DNA from: Psychrobacter aestuarii
GTDB taxonomy: Bacteria > Pseudomonadota > Gammaproteobacteria > Pseudomonadales > Moraxellaceae
DNA: 64,000 nucleotides
Reading direction: 5' to 3'
Assembly: GCF_904846035.1 (NCBI RefSeq)
Contig: NZ_CAJGYT010000001.1
Location: 372,001 to 436,000, forward strand
Part shown: one piece after another, positions 17,691-25,663 of the stretch
Numbering within the stretch: position 1 is the stretch's first letter
How the letters are laid out: the number at the start of each line of letters is the position of its first letter
Notes under the pieces: model-generated
Told to the model about the DNA's origin: nothing
Databases searched by the model: none
Seen by the model: only the letters and a program-made list of their open reading frames with translations
Position numbers and translations under genes: made by a program

Positions 17691-19100
17691 TTAGCAGCTG
17701 TAGTATAGGTCGAACTCTACAGGATGCACAGTGACGTTGACGCGCTGTACTTCTTCTTCTTTTAGCGCGATGTAGGCATCTAGCATGTCTTTGGTGAACA
17801 CGTCGCCTTTTAGTAAGAACTCGTGGTCATCTTTTAGCGCTTGTAGTGCCACATCTAGGCTCTCAGCAACGGTTGGGATTTGTGCTTCTTCTTCTGGTGG
17901 TAGGTCGTATAGGTTCTTATCCGCCGCATCGCCAGGGTGCATTTTGTTTTGGATACCGTCAAGACCTGCCATCAATAGCGCAGCAAATGCCAAGTATGGG
18001 TTTGCCGTTGGGTCAGGGAAACGCGCTTCAACACGAATCGCTTTCGGGCTTGATACGTGTGGAATACGGATAGACGCTGAACGGTTACGCGCAGAGTATG
18101 CCAACTTAATCGGCGCTTCGTAGTGTGGTACTAGACGCTTGTAGCTGTTGGTCGATGGGTTGGTAATCGCGTTTAGGGCGCGTGCGTGATGGATGATACC
18201 ACCGATGAAGAATAGTGCGGTTTCTGACAGACCCGCGTACTCATCGCCTGCAAAGGTGTTTTGACCGTCTTTTGAGATTGAGATGTGTACGTGCATGCCT
18301 GAGCCGTTGTCACCAACAATTGGCTTTGGCATAAAGGTTGCGGTTTTGCCGAACTGATGCGCGACGTTGTGAATCACGTATTTTAGCTGCTGTACTTCAT
18401 CTGCTTTACGTACCATGGTGTTGAACGATACGCCGATTTCTGATTGGCAAGACGCCACTTCGTGGTGATGTACTTCAACGCGGTCTTCGCCCATGATTTC
18501 TTCTAGGCGCTCGCACATCACAGAACGCATGTCTTGTGAGCTGTCGATTGGTGGTACTGGGAAGTAGCCGCCTTTGACGCGTGGACGGTGCGCTTTGTTG
18601 CCCCAGTCGTAGCTTTCGTTGGTTGACCATGCCGCTTCTTCAGCAGTGATTTTGTGGCTGACGCCTGACATGTCGATTGACCATTTGACATCGTCAAAGA
18701 TGAAAAATTCTGGCTCAGGACCAAAGAATGCGGTGTCGCCGATGCCCGTTGATTTTAAGTATTCTTCTGCGCGGCGAGCGATAGAGCGTGGGTCACGATC
18801 ATAGCCTTGTAGCGTTGATGGCTCGATGATATCACAGGTCACGACAACAGTGGTCGCTTCAAAGAATGGGTCGATGAATGCGGTCTCTGGATCAGGACGC
18901 AAAATCATATCTGAGGCTTCGATGCCTTTCCAGCCCGCAATTGACGAGCCGTCAAACATTTTGCCTTCTTCTAGTACTTCTTCATCAATACTTGATGCAG
19001 GATAGCTGATGTGTTGCTCTTTACCACGTGTGTCTGTAAAACGAAAGTCCACCCATTTGGCATCAGAAGATTCGATAAGCTCTAGTAGTTTGTTCGACAT
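17691..19100 (-). CDS. glnA: Type I glutamine synthetase GlnA
   Basis: Makes glutamine from glutamate, ammonia and ATP; the family forms a dodecamer. With the ATG at 19100 ([20 protein letters not shown]) the protein is 469 residues, exactly the E. coli length; GGGAG lies before this ATG, while the longer frame to 19130 adds ten unlikely residues. Motifs include [32 protein letters not shown] and [17 protein letters not shown]. The adenylylation site is kept in [10 protein letters not shown], so GlnE-type control is expected. A sigma-54 promoter and candidate NtrC half-sites lie upstream, which points to nitrogen-responsive transcription. Confidence 0.98.
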   Translation of the reverse strand: MSNKLLELIESSDAKWVDFRFTDTRGKEQHISYPASSIDEEVLEEGKMFDGSSIAGWKGIEASDMILRPDPETAFIDPFFEATTVVVTCDIIEPSTLQGYDRDPRSIARRAEEYLKSTGIGDTAFFGPEPEFFIFDDVKWSIDMSGVSHKITAEEAAWSTNESYDWGNKAHRPRVKGGYFPVPPIDSSQDMRSVMCERLEEIMGEDRVEVHHHEVASCQSEIGVSFNTMVRKADEVQQLKYVIHNVAHQFGKTATFMPKPIVGDNGSGMHVHISISKDGQNTFAGDEYAGLSETALFFIGGIIHHARALNAITNPSTNSYKRLVPHYEAPIKLAYSARNRSASIRIPHVSSPKAIRVEARFPDPTANPYLAFAALLMAGLDGIQNKMHPGDAADKNLYDLPPEEEAQIPTVAESLDVALQALKDDHEFLLKGDVFTKDMLDAYIALKEEEVQRVNVTVHPVEFDLYYSC

Positions 19101-19297
19101 GAATGTCTCCCTCATGGTTGTTATGTTCATTAAAGTGATGCAATCAGTAAATTACTGCGTTTGTCATCATAGCAGCTATCTTTTACTGCGGGTAGCTTAT
19201 TTGCGCGCTCGCTACTCGGTATCTATTGTCTTTAAAACAATAGACATAAATCTGCAATCTACAGCATAAAGTGAGTTGCTGATGTTGGCTACTATGA

Positions 19298-19314
19298 TGC
19301 AACGCCTGTGCCAA
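19298..19314 (-). promoter_or_regulatory. Sigma-54 promoter of glnA
   Basis: On the minus strand TTGGCACAGGCGTTGCAT matches the sigma-54 consensus TGGCAC-N5-TTGCA with the GG and GC doublets 12 nt apart. The predicted start is near 19286, about 185 nt before the glnA ATG. Confidence 0.8.
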
Positions 19315-19429
19315 TTTATAAAAACCGTCTGTTTTTCTGCTATTTTTGATAAAAACCTATAGATTCGTGCTTTTTTGATACGGTTTTACGGTATTTGTTT
19401 ACCCAATGCATTTTATATCATGCGCTTCT

Positions 19430-19456
19430 TTGGTGCTTTTGATTCATGTTGGTGCA
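19430..19456. promoter_or_regulatory. Candidate NtrC half-sites upstream of glnA
   Basis: TTGGTGC at 19430-19436 and TTGGTGCA at 19449-19456 match the half-site of the NtrC box (TGGTGCA). They lie about 145-170 nt upstream of the predicted sigma-54 start, a usual enhancer distance. The matching inverted half-sites are weak, so this is tentative. The rest of 19101-19639 holds only the glnA leader and the trpG upstream DNA. Confidence 0.35.
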
Positions 19457-19639
19457 AAATATTTATTTTTGCGTTATATCGGGGCATCTCTTGCGTGCCA
19501 AGTTCTATATATTGTCTGTACTGGCTGCTTGCTCATGGGGTAAATAATGGTAAGATAACTTGTCTACCGCATGGGCGCAGCGCTATTGCAGCGTCATGGG
19601 CGGTGGCTTTTTTATTTATCCTATTAGGCTTAGCAGACC

Positions 19640-20263
19640 ATGATTTTGATGATTGATAATTACGACAGCTTTACGTACAACATCGTACAGTACTTCGGCG
19701 AGCTACAGCAGGAAGTGACCGTCTGGCGTAATGATCAAGTGAGCATTAGTGATATTAAAGCGCTCGCGCCTGATGTGATTGTCATCGGACCTGGACCGTG
19801 CGACCCTGACCGTGCGGGGATTTCGCTTGAGGTGATTGAAACCTTTCAAGGCGTTATTCCGATTTTGGGCATTTGCTTGGGTCATCAGGCGATTGGGCAA
19901 GCGTTCGGTGGCGAGGTGGTCAAGGCAGGTCAAGTAATGCACGGGCGCTTATCAAAGGTGTATCACAACAATCAAGGCGTATTTGCCAACTTGCCCAACC
20001 CATCGACCTTTACCCGCTATCACTCGCTGGTGGTAGACAAGGACACGCTGCCTGAATGCCTTGAGATGACGGCATGGACGCAATATGAAAACGGCAGCAT
20101 CGAGGAGATTATGGGCTTTCGCCATCGTACGCTCGCGATTGAAGGGGTGCAATTCCACCCTGAATCGATTTTAAGCGAAGCGGGCTATCATTTGCTGAAT
20201 AACTTCTTGGCGGCGCATGGACTGGCGCGCTTGAATGACAATGAGTTGCCGCAAGTCGGCTAA
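19640..20263 (+). CDS. trpG: Anthranilate synthase glutaminase subunit TrpG
   Basis: Class I glutamine amidotransferase that supplies ammonia to TrpE to make anthranilate from chorismate; it may be shared with 4-amino-4-deoxychorismate synthase (PabA role). It is 207 residues long and starts [14 protein letters not shown], the standard opening. The catalytic triad is Cys79 in [11 protein letters not shown], His173 and Glu175 in VQFHPES. It leads a trpG-trpD-trpC run; trpE is not in the window, so it must be elsewhere in the genome. The ribosome site before the ATG is weak. Confidence 0.95.
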   Translation: MILMIDNYDSFTYNIVQYFGELQQEVTVWRNDQVSISDIKALAPDVIVIGPGPCDPDRAGISLEVIETFQGVIPILGICLGHQAIGQAFGGEVVKAGQVMHGRLSKVYHNNQGVFANLPNPSTFTRYHSLVVDKDTLPECLEMTAWTQYENGSIEEIMGFRHRTLAIEGVQFHPESILSEAGYHLLNNFLAAHGLARLNDNELPQVG

Positions 20264-20329
20264 CGCTGAATTCCTGATAACAAACACAACTATTTTGCAA
20301 ACAAAACTATTTTATAAGAAGAGATACTA

Positions 20330-21439
20330 ATGACAGCAACCAATAAACGCCCCGAAGACATCACTGCCATGAGCGATGAGGACATTCATAAGCACTTAAC
20401 CACGGCATTGTCGCGGATGTTTGACCATATTGATTTGACCTTTGATGAGATGCGCACGGTCATGCTGATTATCATGCAAGGGCGCTGTGACAGTGCCTTG
20501 ATGGGCGCGATACTGACCGCGCTACGCATGAAGGGCGAATCGATTGAGGAGATTAGCGCAGCGGCAAGTGCTATGCGTGAGTTGGCGGACAAGATTGAAC
20601 CGCAAGACTGCGCGCATTTGGTCGATATCGTGGGGACAGGCGGCGATGGCGCTAATATTTTTAACGTGTCTACCGCCTCAGCATTCGTTACCGCGGCGGC
20701 TGGCGCGCAGGTCGCTAAGCACGGCAACCGCGGCGTATCGACCAAGTCGGGCAGCTCAGACTTGTTAGAGCAAGTGGGCATCAGCTTGCAGCTCACCCCT
20801 GAACAAGCCAAGCTGTGTATTGAGAACGAAGGCATTGGCTTTTTGTTCGCGCCCAATCACCACAGCGCCATGCGTCATGCCAATCCGATTCGCCGTGCAC
20901 TCAAATCACGTACCATTTTTAATATTTTAGGTCCTTTGACCAACCCTGCCAGCGTGCCCAACTTGGTAATTGGTGTCTTTACCGATGAGCTGTGCGAGCC
21001 ACTGGCAAAAGTCATGCGTAATCTGGGCGCGCAGCATGTGATGGTGGTCGGCTCAAAAGATGGCTTGGATGAGATTAGCCTTGCCACCTCGACCACGGTT
21101 GCCGAGCTAAAAGACGGTGAAGTGTCGGTCTATCAAGTCACCCCTGAAGATGTGGGCATCGAATCGCAAACCCTGATTGGCTTGGATGTGGCCTCGCCCA
21201 GTGACAGCTTGGCACTAATACGCGCCGCACTCAGTGGCGACGACACCGACACCCGCTCGGTACTCAAAGCGCGTGATATGATTGCGTTAAATGCAGGCGC
21301 GGCAATCTACACCTCAGGCGTGGCGAGCAGCTACCGTGAGGGCGTAGACAAAGCCAAAGCCGCCATTCATGACGGCAGCGCGCTTGCCAAAATGGAATCG
21401 CTGGCGACCTATTCACAGTCACTTGCCAGCGCGCCGTAA
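20330..21439 (+). CDS. trpD: Anthranilate phosphoribosyltransferase TrpD
   Basis: Transfers phosphoribosyl from PRPP to anthranilate, the second step of tryptophan synthesis. The PRPP loop is DIVGTGGDGANIFNVST; KHGNRGVSTKSGSSDLLE and FNILGPLTNP are further signatures, and HHSAMRHANPIRRALKSRT provides anthranilate-site residues. At 369 residues it is slightly longer than the usual 340-350 because of an N-terminal extension of about 20 residues. It lies 66 nt after trpG and 73 nt before the trpC start, consistent with one transcript. Confidence 0.96.
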   Translation: MTATNKRPEDITAMSDEDIHKHLTTALSRMFDHIDLTFDEMRTVMLIIMQGRCDSALMGAILTALRMKGESIEEISAAASAMRELADKIEPQDCAHLVDIVGTGGDGANIFNVSTASAFVTAAAGAQVAKHGNRGVSTKSGSSDLLEQVGISLQLTPEQAKLCIENEGIGFLFAPNHHSAMRHANPIRRALKSRTIFNILGPLTNPASVPNLVIGVFTDELCEPLAKVMRNLGAQHVMVVGSKDGLDEISLATSTTVAELKDGEVSVYQVTPEDVGIESQTLIGLDVASPSDSLALIRAALSGDDTDTRSVLKARDMIALNAGAAIYTSGVASSYREGVDKAKAAIHDGSALAKMESLATYSQSLASAP

Positions 21440-21512
21440 ACTTACTTGTTAGCTATTTTTTTAGCCGTCATTATTGAGCGGTTGTTTTTACATATTATTA
21501 TTTGGATACCTG

Positions 21513-22373
21513 ATGACCACTTCTTCTCACACTGCTGATATCCCCTCTGTATTGCAGCGCATCGTGCGCACCAAGCAAGACGAAGTTGCCAAAGCGCGCA
21601 GCGATCTGCCGCTGGACGCACTAGCCGAGCAAGCAAAAAACGATGACACACCAAGACGCGGCTTTGCCAACGCACTACGCAGCGCTGATATCGGCATCAT
21701 CGCTGAGGTCAAAAAAGCCTCACCATCAAAAGGCATCATTAATCACAACTTTGAGCCTGCGCTGTTTGCTGAGCAGTATCAAGCGGCGGGCGCAAGCTGC
21801 CTGTCAGTATTGACTGACCGCGATTATTTTCAAGGTGATGATGCCTATTTACAGGCGGCGCGCGCGGCGACCACCCTGCCCGTCCTGCGCAAAGACTTTA
21901 TGATTGATGCGTATCAAATTTATCAGTCTTACGTGCTGGGTGCGGATTGTATCTTGCTGATTATGGCGTGTCTCGATGATGCCACCGTGCATGAGCTGCA
22001 CGCGCTTAGCATTCAGCTGGGCATGGATGTACTGATTGAAATTCATACCGAAGAAGAGCTACAGCGCGCCCTAACCCTGCCGCGCTCAACGCACAATATC
22101 TACGGCATCAATAACCGTAATTTGAATACCTTTGAGGTCGATTTGCAAAACACCTTGGCATTAAAGGCACAGCTGATTGCCGCATTATCTGCTGATGACA
22201 GCGCTGACAAACCGCTTATCGTGACCGAAAGTGGCATTCATAGCGCTGCTGACATTGAGCTGATGCTTGGGCAAGACATTCGCCACTTTTTGATTGGCGA
22301 GCAGTTTATGAAAACTGAGCATCCTGGTCAGGCGTTACAATCACTACTTGCGAGCGTGAACACAAGCGCGTAA
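21513..22373 (+). CDS. trpC: Indole-3-glycerol phosphate synthase TrpC
   Basis: Converts CdRP to indole-3-glycerol phosphate in tryptophan synthesis; a monofunctional TIM barrel with no fused TrpF domain. Motifs are EVKKASPSKGII, SVLTDRDYFQG, LRKDFMID, NNRNLNTFEVD and ESGIHSAADI. I chose the ATG at 21513 (MTTSSHTADIPSVLQRIV), giving 286 residues, because GGA lies about 7 nt before it; the open frame to 21474 adds a hydrophobic stretch unlike TrpC. It ends the trp run and is followed by a T-rich hairpin terminator. Confidence 0.95.
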   Translation: MTTSSHTADIPSVLQRIVRTKQDEVAKARSDLPLDALAEQAKNDDTPRRGFANALRSADIGIIAEVKKASPSKGIINHNFEPALFAEQYQAAGASCLSVLTDRDYFQGDDAYLQAARAATTLPVLRKDFMIDAYQIYQSYVLGADCILLIMACLDDATVHELHALSIQLGMDVLIEIHTEEELQRALTLPRSTHNIYGINNRNLNTFEVDLQNTLALKAQLIAALSADDSADKPLIVTESGIHSAADIELMLGQDIRHFLIGEQFMKTEHPGQALQSLLASVNTSA

Positions 22374-22397
22374 AGTGTAGCTCATTATCCCAAGCAT

Positions 22398-22432
22398 GAA
22401 GCCCCGAGGTGTTTTGGGGCTTTTCTTTTTTC
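22398..22432 (+). terminator. Intrinsic terminator of trpGDC
   Basis: AAGCCCC, a 10-nt loop, GGGGCTTTT and further Ts lie 25 nt after the trpC stop. The hairpin ends only 30 nt before the Smr gene start, so that gene needs read-through or a promoter within the hairpin region. Confidence 0.8.
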
Positions 22433-22462
22433 ATTTATCAATACAGTAATACACATATTGTT

Positions 22463-23197
22463 ATGGCAAATTCTCTGTTTTCAAAAGAAATGCAAGACCA
22501 GCTCAAAGAGCTAAAAGGACAACTAAGCAAAGGGCGTGACACCACCGACGCCAATGGCGATGGGCAAAAACCGACCGAGCCTGTGTCACTACCGACGCAA
22601 AAACAAGTCAAAAAAACCGTCAAGCAGCTTGATAGCGAGCATATTGATGACGACAAAGTCTTGTTTATGCAAGCCATGCACGGCGTCAACCAGCTCAAAG
22701 ACAAAAACACGCGCACGCCAACAGCAGCGGATAAGAGCACAACCGTAGACGCGGCGACCTTGTCAAAGCGTGCCGCAGCGCAAGGCGCGGACACAGGCGG
22801 TCTGGACGTGGGTCTGTCTGACATGAAAGCACTGCTCAGCCCTGTGGCGAGCGAAGCGTATCTGTCATTTAAGCAGCCAACGCTACAAAACAAAGTCTTT
22901 ACTCAGTTAAAGCAAGGTAAACTGCGCTGGTATGATGCGGTCGATATCCATGGCTGCACCATTGAAGAGGCACGCGAAGCCTTGACCACTTTGCTTGTAC
23001 AAGCCAAAAACAACAATGAAACCGTGGTTAAAGTCGTACACGGCAAAGGCAGCGAAGCCATTTTAAAAACTTGCGTCAACGGCTGGCTACGTCAGCTGCC
23101 TGAAGTACTGGCATTTTGCTCAGCGCCACCAAAAGATGGCGGCAATGGCGCGGTCTTGGTACTGCTTAAAAAAGCCAAAGACGACGACAAGCGTTAA
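22463..23197 (+). CDS. Smr-domain protein (SmrA/YdaL-like)
   Basis: A 244-residue protein with a charged, low-complexity N-terminal half (residues 1-120, coiled-coil-like KEMQDQLKELKGQL) and a C-terminal Smr domain at about 160-240. The domain shows DIHGCTIEEAREAL, VVKVVHGKGS, LRQLPEV.AF and GGNGAVLVLLK. Smr domains are nucleic-acid nucleases or nicking modules related to the MutS2 tail; free-standing members are of uncertain function. The ATG at 22463 (MANSLFSKEMQ) was chosen because the upstream 18 codons overlap the trp terminator. Its ribosome site is poor. Confidence 0.88.
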   Translation: MANSLFSKEMQDQLKELKGQLSKGRDTTDANGDGQKPTEPVSLPTQKQVKKTVKQLDSEHIDDDKVLFMQAMHGVNQLKDKNTRTPTAADKSTTVDAATLSKRAAAQGADTGGLDVGLSDMKALLSPVASEAYLSFKQPTLQNKVFTQLKQGKLRWYDAVDIHGCTIEEAREALTTLLVQAKNNNETVVKVVHGKGSEAILKTCVNGWLRQLPEVLAFCSAPPKDGGNGAVLVLLKKAKDDDKR

Positions 23198-23237
23198 TAC
23201 TGTCAGCTGGTTACCGCTTTGGTAAACCATACGACAT

Positions 23238-23266
23238 AAAAAAGGCTGCACAACGCAGCCTTTTTT
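23238..23266. terminator. Bidirectional terminator between Smr and MscS genes
   Basis: AAAAAAGGCTGC, a 5-nt loop and GCAGCCTTTTTT form a perfect hairpin between convergent genes. Confidence 0.88.
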
Positions 23267-23292
23267 ATGGGCTAAATTTTGCTAGCAGAAAC

Positions 23293-25188
23293 CTAGTAGC
23301 CCAGCTTTCTTTTTAGCCCCCGAAAGTGATGCTTTGCCACGCGCTCTAGATTTGAGTTGCTGGCGGGGCTTTTCTTATCGGTAGGCGCAGCAGGCGTCTC
23401 GTCTGTTTCAGTCTCGGCGTCCGTCTCGTCTGGCGCATCGGCATCGTCTTTATTGAGTACCACAGCGTTGTCAGCGGGCGTAGCGGGTTCAGTCGCTGCT
23501 GGCATATTGGGGGTGTCGCTTACGTCTGGAGTGTCATTTACCTCTTGCATCAACGCGTCTTGGTCAACAATCAGCTGCTGCGTCGGCAAGGCATGCTCGA
23601 CTTTATACTTTTCAATTTCGTTTAAAATATCGACGAACAGCACGTTTTGTTTGTCATAAAACTCAATGATACTGCCTGCATTTACGTAGGCTTGTAGCTG
23701 AATAACATAGCAGTCTTGGCGCAGCTCATTGATATTGGCCTGATTCCATTCTTGGTTGGTCAGCTCATGCTTTTCTATAAAGGTATTTAAGTCCTTGACC
23801 AGACGGAATATTTCATCAATCTCCGCATTGCGCTTTAGATAAATATTGTGCAAAAAGCGGAACATATCGCGCGCGGCGTAGTTTTCAATTTGCATGGACG
23901 AAAAATCGCCGTTCGGAATGGTGACGATGGTACGGCTAAGTGTACGCACGCGCGAGGAGCGAATGCCGATATCCACGACCGTGCCTTCATAAGTGCCAAA
24001 TTTGCAATAATCGCCCACGCGCACAGGTGAGTCGGCGACCACCACCACACTACCGACCAAGTTTTCGATGGTCTTTTGCGCACCCAGTGCCAATGCCAAA
24101 CCACCGACACCCAGCGCCGCAATCCCTGTGGTTAAGTCAAAGCCTAGGTTGCCAAAGATAACGATGACCGCAAAAATCAGCAGCAGCGCTTTAACGATTT
24201 TGCGCAGCAGTCCCAAAATCGATACGCGCTCAATATGATTACGCTTATAGCTCATGGCTTCGGCACGACCAAACAGCGCATCAATCACGCGCAGTAGCAA
24301 CCACGTCATGGCAAGCCACGAGGCAATCTCGGTAAAGCGATTGACAGGCTCACGCAGCGTCACGGACACGCCCGCGTACACCATGACCTCGGAGAGCATT
24401 AACGCCATAATGACCACCGCCAATGGCAAAATCACCCTGTTCGGTAGTGGCAGCTGATGACCGCGCACACGCGGATAAATCAGCTTGAGCAAGTGATAGC
24501 ACAGCCATACCAGCACATAGGTGAGTATGAAGCTGCCCACCGTCAACACCACGGCGGCGACGACATCGACGAGCTGATAGCCCATCAGTTTTTTGTCTTT
24601 TAACGCCTCAGAGGTATAGCGGGCGACCAGTGTTGGCTCGGTATTTTCCACCACTTCTGCTAATGGCTTAAGCGTTTCGCTTGAGAACTGCCAATACTGC
24701 GCGCCTGTCTTTGACACCACGCGCTCTAAGAGCAGCGGAATGTTTTTGTCCGCAATACGAATGTCCCCGACGCGCTCTTGGCTCGGTGGCAGCTGGTCGG
24801 TCAAGTTGCCTTCAGGTACATTGCTCAGCTGAAGGTCGGTCTGAAAGCGTCCGCCTGCATCGAGGGCTTGTTTGAACTGACGGATGACGGTCGCAGGGTT
24901 GTCGGCTTTGGAGAGGTTCAGATAATTACTTGCCAGCAAATAGTCGTTGTCACTGAGCGCGCTAATAAAGCCTTGTACTGCTTGGCGCGGGGTGTCGCGT
25001 CCGAAAGGATCAGGCATACTGACCTCAGCACTCGCCTCACCACTGCTGTCCCCAATACCAAGCACACTGCTCTCCGCCGACCATGCCAGCATCGGTAATG
25101 CGGTGCATAACAACAGCATCAGCCAGCGTATGCTACGCCCTATCGCCAGCCAGCGCCCATTGGCACGACCTTTACCTGTGTTCTTCAA
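23293..25188 (-). CDS. MscS-family mechanosensitive channel, large form
   Basis: A 631-residue channel that would release solutes under osmotic downshock. It has a signal or first hydrophobic segment (LMLLLCTALPMLAWSAE, about 20-38), a periplasmic domain to about 205, and several membrane segments. The pore helix is TGIAALGVGGLALALGAQKT with its Gly/Ala packing pattern, and the MscS beta domain has ADSPVRVGDYCKFG.YEGTV and TIVTIPNGDFSS. The C-terminal 110 residues are acidic and low-complexity (Asp, Glu, Thr, Ala, Pro), ending in a basic tail. The N-terminal domain and length resemble MscM-type or YbdG-like variants more than E. coli MscS (286 residues). Confidence 0.9.
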   Translation of the reverse strand: MKNTGKGRANGRWLAIGRSIRWLMLLLCTALPMLAWSAESSVLGIGDSSGEASAEVSMPDPFGRDTPRQAVQGFISALSDNDYLLASNYLNLSKADNPATVIRQFKQALDAGGRFQTDLQLSNVPEGNLTDQLPPSQERVGDIRIADKNIPLLLERVVSKTGAQYWQFSSETLKPLAEVVENTEPTLVARYTSEALKDKKLMGYQLVDVVAAVVLTVGSFILTYVLVWLCYHLLKLIYPRVRGHQLPLPNRVILPLAVVIMALMLSEVMVYAGVSVTLREPVNRFTEIASWLAMTWLLLRVIDALFGRAEAMSYKRNHIERVSILGLLRKIVKALLLIFAVIVIFGNLGFDLTTGIAALGVGGLALALGAQKTIENLVGSVVVVADSPVRVGDYCKFGTYEGTVVDIGIRSSRVRTLSRTIVTIPNGDFSSMQIENYAARDMFRFLHNIYLKRNAEIDEIFRLVKDLNTFIEKHELTNQEWNQANINELRQDCYVIQLQAYVNAGSIIEFYDKQNVLFVDILNEIEKYKVEHALPTQQLIVDQDALMQEVNDTPDVSDTPNMPAATEPATPADNAVVLNKDDADAPDETDAETETDETPAAPTDKKSPASNSNLERVAKHHFRGLKRKLGY

Positions 25189-25663
25189 ACCTTACCCCTC
25201 ACTCGTGTCTTTACCTTATGCGCATCTTAAGCCAATCACAGCCAAAGCAAAACCCTAGCCGCCGTTACTTTGTCGGCACTTTGTTGGTGCTTTGTCACCA
25301 AAGCTTGTCGCGTCATCTTTGATGACCGCTGGCTTTGGCGGCAGTCATGCGGTTGCTTGGTGCTCTATTGTACTTATAACGCCGAATGGTTCTATGAATT
25401 ACTCATGTTTATTGCGTTTGTTATTTGTCGCCTATTGCTTAGTCAATACACCGCGTATGGCTTTGCTTATCGATTGCACTTAGGCTGCATCTGCCCCCTT
25501 TATTTACCATATTGAAAGATACTCACGACAGCGTGAATAAACATTGTGAAAAAAATGGTTTATAAATCTGTAATATTTCTAGATAATGTCCCCTGTTTGG
25601 TGTGTGCCAATTTTGTAACACATCCTTTCACTTATTTTTGATTTGATTCTTTGAGAATAGATT
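25189..25663. promoter_or_regulatory. Divergent mscS/btuB region with two hairpins and a candidate promoter
   Basis: A 475-nt gap between divergent genes. Two close palindromes stand out: TTGGTG/CACCAA at 25284-25301 (6-nt loop) and GTCATC/GATGAC at 25312-25326 (3-nt loop). A possible btuB promoter is TTTATA (25559-25564), 17-nt spacer, GATAAT (25582-25587). TGTGT at 25601 and ACACA at 25618 form an imperfect inverted repeat near the expected start. I looked for a cobalamin riboswitch B12 box and did not see one. Confidence 0.4.

Noticed and set aside
19375..19656. 93-codon plus-strand ORF upstream of trpG
   Set aside because: It overlaps the trpG start in another frame and covers the glnA enhancer region; Cys/Phe/Leu-rich composition and lack of a ribosome site argue against coding.
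25270..25515. 81-codon ORF in the mscS/btuB gap
   Set aside because: No ribosome site; the frame is A/T-rich chance sequence between divergent promoters.
25189..25663. Cobalamin riboswitch upstream of the BtuB-like gene
   Set aside because: Looked for the B12 box and flanking conserved stems by eye; none seen.
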